Shown piece after piece: positions 31,308 through 40,419 of a stretch of 64,000 nt of DNA. The DNA lies in the NCBI RefSeq assembly GCF_023612255.1, contig NZ_CP063231.1:4024501-4088500 (forward strand), written 5' to 3'. The notes beneath the pieces were generated by a model that was not told the origin of the DNA, ran no database searches, and was given only the letters and a program-made list of their open reading frames with translations. Numbering within the stretch: the first letter of the stretch is position 1; the number at the start of each line of letters is the position of its first letter. The stretch is from Luteibacter flocculans. Lineage in GTDB: Bacteria > Pseudomonadota > Gammaproteobacteria > Xanthomonadales > Rhodanobacteraceae. The position numbers were made by a program, and so were the translations under genes.

Positions 31308-32462
31308 TCAGACCACGCGCTGAAAGCGGTTGCCCGGCAAGACCGCGATCTCGCCTTCCAGTTCCAGTATCAGCAGCATCGACGACAGCGCCCCGGGGGA
31401 AAGGCCCGTCGTGCCCACCAGGGCATCCAGAGAGGCGGGATCGTACCCCATGACGTCGAGGAGGCGGCGATATTCCTCATCCTGGCGCCAGTCGAACGAG
31501 CCCGTCTTGCGTCTGCTGGCCCCGGCCGTGGCCGTGCTGGCAGGGCCGCCGCCTTCGAGCCGGGCCCGCAGCTCGGCACCCAGTTCCATGGCCGCCGGGG
31601 CCAGGGCGGCAAGGACGTCGCCCGGCCGCTGGACCAGCCGCGCGCCGTCTTCGATGAGGCTGTGACAGCCCTCGGCCAGGGGGTTGTGGATCGACCCCGG
31701 GAGGGCGAACACGTCGCGGCCCTGCTCGCCGGCCAGGCGGGCGGTGATCAGCGAACCTGAACGCTGCCCGGCCTCCACGACCACGACACCCAGGCTGAGG
31801 CCGGCGATGATCCGGTTGCGCTGCGGGAAATGATGGGCGCGGGCTTTGATACCGGGCGGATACTCGCTGACGATGGCCCCGTGGGCGGCGATCCGCTGGG
31901 CCAGCGCATGGTGCTTGCGCGGGTAGACCCGGTCCGGCCCGGTGCCGATGACCGCGATCGTCGGCTCCCCGGCGTCCAGGGCGGCCTCGTGGGCCGCGCC
32001 GTCCACGCCGTCCGCCATGCCGCTGGTCACGAGCAGGCCTCCGGTCGCCAGCTCCGCAGCGAAGCGGCGGGCGTTGGCAAGCCCCGGCTCCCGAGCCTGC
32101 CGGGCGCCGACGATGGCGACCTGCGGCCGCAGCAGCAGGGCCGCATCGCCCTTCACGAACAACGCGGCCGGCGCATCGGCAATCGCCTCCAACTGCGGCG
32201 GGAAATCCTCGTCCGTACAACGGAGCAGGCGATGCCTGTCGCCCGCCAGCCAGGCGAGATCGCCGGCAAGGGTGGGTTCGTCGGGCTGCTCGATCCAGGC
32301 CCGCCCCTCCGCGTCGAGGGCCTCGGGGTGCCGCGCCAGCCAGCGCAGCAGCGACGCGGCGTTGCCGCGCGCGACCAGACCCTCGCGCAGGCGGCGCGCG
32401 GTCAGCCCAGGCGTGCGCAGGAGGATCAGCCAGTCACGGTCGTCGTTCAGGGGGTCGGTCAT
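31308..32462 (-). CDS. dprA: DNA-processing protein DprA
   Basis: 384 residues: an N-terminal SAM-like part, a Rossmann-like core (VAIVGARQAREPG, TSGMADGVDGAAHEAAL, VIGTGPDRVYPRKH, SEYPPG) and a C-terminal winged-helix. DprA loads RecA on incoming single-stranded DNA during natural transformation. Lies between the LysM gene and topA on the same strand. The smg (DUF494) gene that commonly sits between dprA and topA is not present. Confidence 0.94.
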   Translation of the reverse strand: MTDPLNDDRDWLILLRTPGLTARRLREGLVARGNAASLLRWLARHPEALDAEGRAWIEQPDEPTLAGDLAWLAGDRHRLLRCTDEDFPPQLEAIADAPAALFVKGDAALLLRPQVAIVGARQAREPGLANARRFAAELATGGLLVTSGMADGVDGAAHEAALDAGEPTIAVIGTGPDRVYPRKHHALAQRIAAHGAIVSEYPPGIKARAHHFPQRNRIIAGLSLGVVVVEAGQRSGSLITARLAGEQGRDVFALPGSIHNPLAEGCHSLIEDGARLVQRPGDVLAALAPAAMELGAELRARLEGGGPASTATAGASRRKTGSFDWRQDEEYRRLLDVMGYDPASLDALVGTTGLSPGALSSMLLILELEGEIAVLPGNRFQRVV

Positions 32463-32589
32463 TCGCCCAGTCTACGGGCGCGGCGCGGCATGCCTGTCAG
32501 AGCGCACCACCGCACCGGGTCCGCATGGCCGGCGGTGACGAGGTGGTGCGGAGGGGCACGCCGCTCGGGCGCGCCCCGCATGGGCGGTC

Positions 32590-33744
32590 TTATTCCGGCA
32601 GTACCAGCTTGTCGCCCTTGCGCAACGGACGCAGGGCGTCCATCACCAGCGCGTAGCTCACGTGGTCGAACGTACGGAAGACCATGATGTGGCCCGCGTA
32701 TTCGTCCGGCAGCTTCACCTTGCGCGACGTGTCGCGGCGGTTGTAGTTGCCACTGACCTCGTCGGCGATGGTCTCGCCCTGGTTCATGACGGTGAACGTG
32801 GTGCCGTTGTCGATCCCGTCGGCCGTGCCGGCGGAAATGGACACCACCTGGCGGCTGCCCACGCCGATCATGGCGTCGGCAAAGCCGAGCACGCGAGGGT
32901 CGGCCGGCATCGCCTTCGGCGCATGCGGGTAGAAGTACGGATCGTACGGGCTGTCGTCCACCTGCATCAGGCGGTCGCCCTTGCGCACTTCGAGGGTGGA
33001 ATCCACGAGCACCAGGGTGGTCACGTCGCCGTTGGTGGCGATCACCTCACCGGTGCCGATGACCGACACTTCCACGCCGCGATCGTCGCCCTTGCCCACG
33101 TGGGTGTCGTGGCGGGTGTCCTCGCGCCAGGGGCTCGGGGCCATGGAGACGTCGCTGTCCAGCTCGTCGGCCACAAAGGAGCCGTGAGACGGGTTGCCGA
33201 CCAGGTCTGTACCGCCCTCGGAGCCGCCGTGGTCGCGGAAGCGATGGGTCGGCCGCACGATCGCCCAGCGCTGGCCCGGCTGCGCCGAATCCAGATCGCG
33301 AGCGTAGATCTTGTTGCCCGGCGTGGCACGCAGGTGGCTTTCCTCAAAGCCCACCAGGTACGGCGACTGCTCGACCTCGTCGGCGTTCATCACGCGCATT
33401 TCCTTGAGGAACATGCGCAGCTCGCTGAGCGGGATAGCGGTCACCGGCTCGCCTTCCTCGCGGACGCGCGGCTCGAGGCCGATACGCGGGCCGCCACCGG
33501 TCATGGAAAGGTTGAGCACATCGCCCGGATAGATGAGGTGCGGATTGCGCACTTGCGGGTTCGCCTGCCAGATCTCCGGCCACAGCCACGGCTTGCTCAG
33601 GAAGCGCGCCGAGATGTCCCACAGGGTGTCGCCGCGGCGCACGGTGTAGGTGTCGGGGTGGTTCGGGCGAAGCTGGGACGCTGCCGCATAGACGGCCACG
33701 GTAAAAAACATGCCGCCAAGCAGCATGGCGAACTTCTTGATCAT
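32590..33744 (-). CDS. LysM-domain peptidoglycan-binding protein
   Basis: 384 residues from ATG 33744 (MIKKFAMLLGGMFFTVAV, signal peptide or anchor). A LysM motif spans about residues 32-80 (YTVRRGDTLWDISARFLSKP ... NPHLIYPGDVLNL). The rest is beta-rich and of unknown function. A protein of this type is found divergent from def in Xanthomonadaceae. Probably periplasmic. It diverges from def; 203 bases between them hold both promoters. Confidence 0.88.
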   Translation of the reverse strand: MIKKFAMLLGGMFFTVAVYAAASQLRPNHPDTYTVRRGDTLWDISARFLSKPWLWPEIWQANPQVRNPHLIYPGDVLNLSMTGGGPRIGLEPRVREEGEPVTAIPLSELRMFLKEMRVMNADEVEQSPYLVGFEESHLRATPGNKIYARDLDSAQPGQRWAIVRPTHRFRDHGGSEGGTDLVGNPSHGSFVADELDSDVSMAPSPWREDTRHDTHVGKGDDRGVEVSVIGTGEVIATNGDVTTLVLVDSTLEVRKGDRLMQVDDSPYDPYFYPHAPKAMPADPRVLGFADAMIGVGSRQVVSISAGTADGIDNGTTFTVMNQGETIADEVSGNYNRRDTSRKVKLPDEYAGHIMVFRTFDHVSYALVMDALRPLRKGDKLVLPE

Positions 33745-33947
33745 GCGGGTTTTCCCCCTTCCCCGGTGCTGGCGCGAGTGTAACCGAAACGTTAACGGGC
33801 ACAATACGCAACGGCGCTCGCCCGGCCCCCGGCGCGCGCGTAGAATAATGAGCCATCCTAACGCCGCCGCTGCTTGGATTTCGCCGATTTGCCCGCAAAT
33901 CCGCGGACAAGGCGCCGCAGCGGCCCGCGAACGTTCAAGGTGACACC

Positions 33948-34451
33948 GTGTCCACCCTCACCATTCTCGAATTCCCCGATCCGCGCCTGCGCACCGTCGC
34001 GGCGCCCGTCACCGAGTTCGACGCCGAACTCAAGCAGTTCGTGGCCGACATGTACGAGACCATGTACGCGGCCAATGGCGTCGGCCTCGCTGCTACCCAG
34101 GTCAACGTGCATAAGCGCGTGCTAGTGGCCGACATGAGCGACGACCGCAACGAGCCGATGGTGCTGATCAACCCCGAGATCCTCGAAAAGGACGGGCAGC
34201 AGGTCTACCAGGAGGGCTGCCTCTCGTTCCCCGGCATCTACGCCGACGTGACCCGCGCGCTGCACGTGAAGGTCCGCGCGAACGACGTCGACGGCAAGGA
34301 GATCGTCGTGGAGGCCGAGGGCCCGTTGGCGGTCTGCATCCAGCACGAGATGGATCACCTCGCCGGCAAGGTCTTCGTGGATTATCTCTCGCCGCTCAAG
34401 CGCGGAATGCTGCTCAAGCGGATGGAAAAACAGCGCAAGGCCAGTGCCTGA
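33948..34451 (+). CDS. def: Peptide deformylase
   Basis: 167 residues, GTG start with AAGG upstream. The three deformylase motifs are complete: [16 protein letters not shown] (metal Cys) and HEMDHLAG (metal His pair and catalytic Glu). Removes the formyl group from new proteins. First gene of def-fmt-rsmB, with fmt starting 2 bases after its stop. Confidence 0.97.
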   Translation: MSTLTILEFPDPRLRTVAAPVTEFDAELKQFVADMYETMYAANGVGLAATQVNVHKRVLVADMSDDRNEPMVLINPEILEKDGQQVYQEGCLSFPGIYADVTRALHVKVRANDVDGKEIVVEAEGPLAVCIQHEMDHLAGKVFVDYLSPLKRGMLLKRMEKQRKASA

Positions 34452-34453
34452 GC

Positions 34454-35398
34454 ATGGTGGGCCGTCCCCTGCGGGTGGTGTTCGCCGGAACGCCTGATTT
34501 TGCCGTTCCCTGCCTCGAAGCCTGCCGCGCCTCCGGTGCGGAGGTCGTTGCGGTGTACACGCAGCCCGACCGCCCCGCCGGGCGCGGCCGCAAGCTCGCC
34601 GCCAGCCCGGTGAAGGCCGCCGCGCTCGCCGCGGGTCTTCCCGTCGAACAGCCGGAATCCTTCAAGGCCGAAGCGGACCGCGCACGCCTCGCCAGCTACG
34701 CCCCGGATCTGATGGTCGTGGTGGCCTACGGGCTCATCCTTCCGCGCAAGGTGCTTGCCATTCCCCGCCTCGGCTGCTGGAACGTGCACGCCTCGCTGCT
34801 GCCGCGCTGGCGCGGCGCGGCTCCGATCCAGCGCGCCATTCTGGCGGGTGACGCCGAGTCCGGCGTCGATCTGATGCAGATGGAGGCCGGACTCGACACC
34901 GGCCCGGTGCTGATCGAGCGACGCACGCCCATCGCCCATGACGAAACGGGCGGCAGCCTGCACGACCGCCTGTCTGCCCTGGGCGCCGACGCGCTCGCCG
35001 AAGGCCTGCGGCGCACGCTGGCCGGCGAAAACCTCGTGCCGCGGCCGCAATCCGACCAGGGCGTCGAGTACGCGCACAAGCTCGACAAGGCCGAGGCGAA
35101 GCTCGATTTCGCACGACCGGCGATCGCGCTCGAGCGCAAGGTGCGCGCCTTCGATCCCTGGCCGGTGGCCGAGGCCGACGTGGCCGGCGAGCACCTGCGT
35201 ATCTGGGCCGCCCGCGCCGTCGACGGCGTGCCGGGCGCCGAGCCGGGACACGTGATCGCGGCCTCCCGCGACGGCATCGACATCGCCTGCGCCGAAGGCG
35301 CGCTGCGGCTCATCGCCGTGCAGCGTGCTGGTGGGCGCCGGATCAGCGCCGCCGACTATCTCAACGCCCGTCCGGAGCTGAAGCAGGCCGCCTCGTGA
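34454..35398 (+). CDS. fmt: Methionyl-tRNA formyltransferase
   Basis: 314 residues. [16 protein letters not shown] at the start, the [18 protein letters not shown] catalytic/tetrahydrofolate region (Asn and His in NVHASLLP) and the C-terminal OB-like domain after residue 210. Formylates initiator Met-tRNA. Its stop overlaps the GTG start of rsmB. Confidence 0.97.
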   Translation: MVGRPLRVVFAGTPDFAVPCLEACRASGAEVVAVYTQPDRPAGRGRKLAASPVKAAALAAGLPVEQPESFKAEADRARLASYAPDLMVVVAYGLILPRKVLAIPRLGCWNVHASLLPRWRGAAPIQRAILAGDAESGVDLMQMEAGLDTGPVLIERRTPIAHDETGGSLHDRLSALGADALAEGLRRTLAGENLVPRPQSDQGVEYAHKLDKAEAKLDFARPAIALERKVRAFDPWPVAEADVAGEHLRIWAARAVDGVPGAEPGHVIAASRDGIDIACAEGALRLIAVQRAGGRRISAADYLNARPELKQAAS

Positions 35399-36714
35399 GC
35401 CGCGCGATGTCCGTGCGCGCGCTGGCTGCCGAGGCGCTTTGCGACATCGCCATCGCTGGTCATTCGCTGCGCGATGTCGCGGATCGCGCCTTGCCGCGGC
35501 TGTCCGACGCGCGCGACCGCGCGATGCTCACCGCGCTGCTGCACGACGGCGCGCGCTGGTGGCCGCGTTTCGATGCAGCGCTGGATCGCCTGCTGGAGAA
35601 ACCGATTCGGCGCAACGAGCCCGTCATCCACGCGTTGCTGGTCGTCGGACTGGTGCAGTTGGAGATTCTGGAGCTGCCCAGCTACGCCGCGGTTGCGGCA
35701 ACGGTGGAAGCGGCACGTGAACTCCGTCGGCCGCGTCTTGCCGGTCTGGCGAACGCGGTGCTCCGTCGCTGGCTGCGGGAGCGCGACACGCTGAACGCGG
35801 CACTCGACGCCACGCCGGCCACACGACACGCCCATCCGGCTTGGCTTGCGGATGCCATCGCGCAGGACTGGCCCGACGCGGCCGATGCCGTGCTCGCCGC
35901 GGCGAACACCGAGCCGCCGCTCATGCTCCGCTGCAACCGGCGTCGCGCACAGCGCGAGTCGCTGGCGGACGCATTGCGCGCAGCCGGGCAGACGGTCGAA
36001 TTGCATCCCTGGTTGAGCGATGGGCTGGTCTTGCCGCACAGCACGGACGTCACCCGCCTGCCCGGCTTCGCGGAAGGGTTCTTCGCCGTGCAGGACGGTG
36101 CCGCGCAGGTGCCTGCCGACCTGCTCGACCTCGCCAACGGACAGCGCGTGCTCGACGCCTGCGCTGCGCCCGGCGGCAAGGCATGTCATGCACTCGAACG
36201 CGCCGACGTGAGCTTGCTTGCCGTGGAGTCGGAGGCAAAGCGTGCACCGCGCATTCGCCAGAACCTGGAGCGTCTCGGCCTGCACGCCGAGGTGATCGTC
36301 GGTGATGCCGGCGATCCGTCGGCATGGTGGGATGGACGCCCGTTCGATCGCGTGATGATCGACGCCCCCTGCTCGGCCACCGGCGTCATTCGTCGCCGCC
36401 CGGACGTGCGCCTGCATCGCCGCGCTGCCGACATCGACGCATTGGTCGCGCAACAGGCGCGCATTCTCGATGCGTGCTGGAAAACGCTCGCACCCGGTGG
36501 AACGTTGCTCTACGTCACCTGCTCCCTGCTTCGCCGCGAGAACGAAGGCGTCGTCGGTGCCTTCCTCGCCAACCATGACGATGCGTCGGCACGCCCGATC
36601 ACTCTTCCCGTCGGACGCGCGGCGCGCGTCGGCTGGCAGATCCTGCCGGGCGACGGCGACCTCGACGGCATGTACTACGCGTTGCTGGAAAAGTCCGCCA
36701 CGAGCGCCGTGTAA
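35395..36714 (+). CDS. rsmB: 16S rRNA (cytosine-967 C5) methyltransferase
   Basis: 439 residues. N-terminal NusB-like RNA-binding domain (1-140), then the methyltransferase: [17 protein letters not shown] (SAM loop), [16 protein letters not shown] and [15 protein letters not shown] with the two Cys. GTG at 35395 overlaps fmt; ATG at 35407 is possible. The 3' end overlaps the convergent glycosyltransferase gene by 40 bases. trkA, which follows rsmB in enterobacteria, is absent. Confidence 0.95.
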   Translation: MSRAMSVRALAAEALCDIAIAGHSLRDVADRALPRLSDARDRAMLTALLHDGARWWPRFDAALDRLLEKPIRRNEPVIHALLVVGLVQLEILELPSYAAVAATVEAARELRRPRLAGLANAVLRRWLRERDTLNAALDATPATRHAHPAWLADAIAQDWPDAADAVLAAANTEPPLMLRCNRRRAQRESLADALRAAGQTVELHPWLSDGLVLPHSTDVTRLPGFAEGFFAVQDGAAQVPADLLDLANGQRVLDACAAPGGKACHALERADVSLLAVESEAKRAPRIRQNLERLGLHAEVIVGDAGDPSAWWDGRPFDRVMIDAPCSATGVIRRRPDVRLHRRAADIDALVAQQARILDACWKTLAPGGTLLYVTCSLLRRENEGVVGAFLANHDDASARPITLPVGRAARVGWQILPGDGDLDGMYYALLEKSATSAV

Positions 36715-37811
36715 ACCGCTTCCGTCGCATCCACGAAGCGCGGCATGCCGAAGTCGGCCTCGGCATGGCGACGTGCGGCAACGCCCATCGCCAGGAGGGT
36801 GTCCCGTTCCGCCAGCAGGCGACGCAAGGCACCCGCGATGGCGGTGCGATCGCGGGCAGGCACGATCCAACCGTCTTCGCCTTGCCGGATGTTTTCGGGT
36901 AACCCGGCGTAGTCGCTGACCAGCACGGGCTTGCCCATCGCCATCATTTCGCGGCAGGCAAAAGAGATCGTCTCGACGTCCCAGGACAGCACGAATCCCG
37001 CATCCAGCGCGGCGACCATGGGCCGCACGTCTGCCAGTCGACCGGTAAAGTGCACCTGCTCGGCGATGCCCAGCGCATCGATTCGCGCCAGATCCTCGGC
37101 GCCCGGCAGGCCGCCCGCCAGCACGACGCGGAAGTGCGCGCGCTCCTCGGGAGCCAGGGATGCCAGTGCCTCGAGCAGGTCCATCCAGCCCTTGTAGCGT
37201 GCGGTGCCGGCATTGCTGCCGATCAGCAGCGGTGCGGCCGCCGATTCGGGCGCCAGCCAGGCCGCGCGTTGCGCCGGGTCCGCATCGCCCGGCGCGAAGC
37301 GCTCGACGTCCACGCCGTTGAACACCGTGGCGACGCGACAGCGCGCATAAGGCGACGCCAGCACCTGCCGCCGCACGAACTCGCACACGGCGATGACCTG
37401 GTCGGTACCGAAGCGCGATCGCCAGACATGGCCGAGCCCGGTCATCGGCTTGGAATTGTGCTTGGTCAGCACGATGGGCGGCCGCGGGGCCAGCCCGCGC
37501 CGTGCCGCCATCACCAGCCGATGGTCGGCGGAGCCGTTCACGTGAATGACGTCGAAGCGCTCGCGATGCAGATATTCGGCCAATTGGCGACGCGCACGGC
37601 GGCGCGCCGGGAGCCGCCCGAGCCCATTCGGAAAAGGCTGGTCCCGTACCCGCACGCCAGGGATGGCGCGAGCTTCACGATTGAGGCGACTGGTAGGCGG
37701 TGCTGCGACGTGCACCTCGTGACGCGCCGCCAGGCCGCGTGCGAGACCGAGGATATAGGTGCTGTGACCGCCGCCGTCGCCGTCGTGGAAATTGGTGAAC
37801 AGGAGCTTCAT
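36675..37811 (-). CDS. GT4-family glycosyltransferase (LPS/O-antigen type)
   Basis: 378 residues, GT-B fold. N-terminal domain has a glycine-rich loop (DGDGGGHSTYI); C-terminal domain carries a substrate/nucleotide-sugar region (SNAGTARYKGWMDLLEAL, MMAMGKPVLVSDYAGLPENI). Sugar and acceptor cannot be assigned. Divergent from the O-antigen-ligase-like gene; together with the next genes it forms an envelope polysaccharide group. Confidence 0.85.
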   Translation of the reverse strand: MKLLFTNFHDGDGGGHSTYILGLARGLAARHEVHVAAPPTSRLNREARAIPGVRVRDQPFPNGLGRLPARRRARRQLAEYLHRERFDVIHVNGSADHRLVMAARRGLAPRPPIVLTKHNSKPMTGLGHVWRSRFGTDQVIAVCEFVRRQVLASPYARCRVATVFNGVDVERFAPGDADPAQRAAWLAPESAAAPLLIGSNAGTARYKGWMDLLEALASLAPEERAHFRVVLAGGLPGAEDLARIDALGIAEQVHFTGRLADVRPMVAALDAGFVLSWDVETISFACREMMAMGKPVLVSDYAGLPENIRQGEDGWIVPARDRTAIAGALRRLLAERDTLLAMGVAARRHAEADFGMPRFVDATEAVYTALVADFSSNA

Positions 37812-38028
37812 CGGGCCGGTCGATCCTTAGGGACACTCTGACCAATTATCGCCAGCGCCACCGAGCCTGTCTGTCGGATGCGGCCAAAGCTGAATTCTGG
37901 CCCTCTCGCGTGACTCTGCGGGAGGGCATCGGCCGTCCGTTAAAGTACCATGCCCCACGCGCTTTCCCCGGCCGCGTGGCCTTGGGACGCGCGGCTCATG
38001 CGCCGTCCCGATCCAAGCAAGGTGCCTA

Positions 38029-39285
38029 GTGCTCGAAAACTCCAACTCCTGGCGCACGTGGATCGTATCGCTGCTGATCGCGCTCATGCCGCTGGCTTTC
38101 GCGGTGCCGATCAACGCCAAGGCCGTCGTCGCCCTCGTCCTCTTCGCCGCCGGCTTGTGGCTGCTGATCCGCCGCGCAGAAACCCGTCGGGCCTTTCGCC
38201 GCGCCGCCTGGGTGGTCGGCCCCGCCGCCCTCGCCTTCGCCTTCTGGTTGGTGAACGTGCTCTCGCATGGTGTGGAGATGCGCGAGTTCGACGTCACGTC
38301 GCACATTCTTGCGTACCTGGTGATCGCGGCCAGTTTCACCGCGCCGTTGCGGACGCCCGTGCTCCGCATCGGCTTCAGCGCCACCGCGGCCGTACTGGGC
38401 GGCATCTGCCTCGAGCAGCACTACGTCGAAGGCATCGACCGCGTCTACGGCATCAACAACGGCCTGTGGGGCGCCATCGAGTTCGGGATGTACATCCTCG
38501 TGCTGTCGCTCGTGGCGGTCGCGCAAGCCCTGCGTAGCGATCTGCGCCGCGGCGAGCGAATCCTTCATGGCGTGTTCGCCCTGCTCGGCCTGTACGGCGC
38601 ACTGCTGACCCAGAGCCGGGGGCCGTTGCTGGCCTTCGTGCCCGTTTTCATCCTCGTGGTGCTCATCCAGTCGAAGCGGACGGGCCGTTGGCGCGAGGGC
38701 CTGATCTGCCTCGCCGTGGGCGTGGTGGGTGCGATCGCCGCTGCGACGACGTTGCACGGCGAAGTATTCAACCGCTTCGCGGCCGTGCAGGAAGAGGTGT
38801 CCACATACAGCGAGCAGGACGCCACGGGTGCGGTGCGCGAGCGGCTGGAGATGTGGCGCACCGCCAGCATGGCCGTTCGCGACCACCCGCTGAGCGGCGT
38901 GGGGCTCAACCAGTTCGGCAGCTACGCGCGTGCGCGCATCGCCGAGGGCAAGGTGAACGCGACGGTGGAGCGCTACGACCACCCGCACAGCGAATACCTC
39001 GAATGGGCGGTGACCGGCGGCCTGCCCGGTCTTGCGGTACTTCTGCTGCTGTTCGGCGGCGCCATCGCCTTCTTTGGGCGCCATGCGTTCCATCGGGAAA
39101 ACGCGATCGCCATACCGGCCATCGCCGGTCTCAGTACCGTGTGCATGTATGCGCTGTGCGGGTTCACGGATAACGTGTTCTATCGCGCCATGCCGCACTC
39201 GCTGTACTTCTTTCTCACCCTCGGCCTGGCGGTCTACGTCGGCCTGATGCTCAATCGTGCCGCCCGCCCGGCGGGAGTGCGCTGA
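38029..39285 (+). CDS. O-antigen ligase-like membrane protein (WaaL/Wzy_C)
   Basis: 418 residues, GTG start. About ten to twelve membrane helices with a larger periplasmic loop between residues about 255 and 340 (DHPLSGVGLNQFGSY, DHPHSEYLEW). The LLTQSRGPLLAF segment is typical of the Wzy_C/O-antigen ligase family. Ligase or polymerase cannot be told apart by sequence. Followed at 3 bases by a glycosyltransferase. Confidence 0.82.
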   Translation: MLENSNSWRTWIVSLLIALMPLAFAVPINAKAVVALVLFAAGLWLLIRRAETRRAFRRAAWVVGPAALAFAFWLVNVLSHGVEMREFDVTSHILAYLVIAASFTAPLRTPVLRIGFSATAAVLGGICLEQHYVEGIDRVYGINNGLWGAIEFGMYILVLSLVAVAQALRSDLRRGERILHGVFALLGLYGALLTQSRGPLLAFVPVFILVVLIQSKRTGRWREGLICLAVGVVGAIAAATTLHGEVFNRFAAVQEEVSTYSEQDATGAVRERLEMWRTASMAVRDHPLSGVGLNQFGSYARARIAEGKVNATVERYDHPHSEYLEWAVTGGLPGLAVLLLLFGGAIAFFGRHAFHRENAIAIPAIAGLSTVCMYALCGFTDNVFYRAMPHSLYFFLTLGLAVYVGLMLNRAARPAGVR

Positions 39286-39287
39286 TC

Positions 39288-40283
39288 GTGGCCTCGATCC
39301 ACCTGATCGCCTGGAACAACGGGCGGGGCCTCAGCCACGACATTCGATTGCTCGACGCTGCGCTGCGCGAACTGGGTCATGCGGTCACGATCACCTCGGT
39401 GCCGCGGCGCAGCCGCGGGCTACCTTGGCGGGCGTGGTGGGAAACCTTGCGCATGCATGCGCGCTGGCTGGCGGGTCGCGGGCCGCGCCGCTACGACCTG
39501 GGCATCACGCTCGAACACGTGCATACCGCCTACCTGCCGCTCGCTCGGCGAAACGCACTGATACCGAATCCCGAATGGCTGTCGCGCCGCGATCGCCGGC
39601 AGCTGCACCGCTTCGACGCCATCCTGTGCAAGACCGCCATCGCCCGCGACACGTTCGCGGCACAAGGCCTGCCGGTGCATGTCATCGGGTTTCAAAGCAT
39701 CGACTGCCGCCGCGACGGCGTGACGCGCGACCGCGCCTTCCTCCATCTGGCGGGTGCCAGCCGCATGAAGGGCACCGAACGCCTGCTCGATGTCTGGCGC
39801 CGGCATCCCGAATGGCCGACGCTGCACGTGCTGCAGTCACCGTCCACGGCACGTAGCGAGCGTCCCGCCGCCGCGCCCAACCTCGATCATCGGGTGACCT
39901 ATGTCGACGACATCAAGGACATCCGCCAACTGCAGAACGCCCACGCGTTCCACCTGTGCCTGTCGGAAGCGGAAGGTTGGGGGCATTACATCGTGGAAGC
40001 GATGAGCTGCGGCGCCGTGGTACTGACGACCGATGCCCCGCCGATGAACGAGCTGGTGACGGCCGAACGCGGGCTGCTGGTGGCGGCCCACGAAAGCGGC
40101 ACGCTCAATGCCTCGGCCCTCTGGCACTTCGATGAAACAGCGCTGGAAGCCAGCGTCGCGCGGGCCATGGCCATGAGCGACGAGGAACTCGCGCGGATGA
40201 GCGCCGCAGCCCGCACCTGGTACGAAACGAACCAGGCGGCCTTCGCCGGCAAGCTTCGCGCCGCCATCGACGCGCTCTGCTGA
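39288..40283 (+). CDS. GT4-like glycosyltransferase
   Basis: 331 residues, GTG start 3 bases after the previous stop. C-terminal donor domain contains HLAGASRMKGTERLLDVWRR and CLSEAEGWGHYIVEAMSCGA, with the E-x7-E motif of GT4 enzymes (EGWGHYIVE). Probably acts with the ligase-like protein upstream on LPS core or O-chain. Not further identifiable. Confidence 0.8.
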   Translation: MASIHLIAWNNGRGLSHDIRLLDAALRELGHAVTITSVPRRSRGLPWRAWWETLRMHARWLAGRGPRRYDLGITLEHVHTAYLPLARRNALIPNPEWLSRRDRRQLHRFDAILCKTAIARDTFAAQGLPVHVIGFQSIDCRRDGVTRDRAFLHLAGASRMKGTERLLDVWRRHPEWPTLHVLQSPSTARSERPAAAPNLDHRVTYVDDIKDIRQLQNAHAFHLCLSEAEGWGHYIVEAMSCGAVVLTTDAPPMNELVTAERGLLVAAHESGTLNASALWHFDETALEASVARAMAMSDEELARMSAAARTWYETNQAAFAGKLRAAIDALC

Positions 40284-40419
40284 ACACCTGCGTTTCGTGC
40301 CCTGAGGGCGCGGTCGCGTGTCCACGTCCCGGCGACAGCCATGCCGGTAGGACTGGTGCCTCGGGACGCCAGTCATCCACAGGCGCCCGCGTGCGTTTAG
40401 AATTCATGATCATTTAACG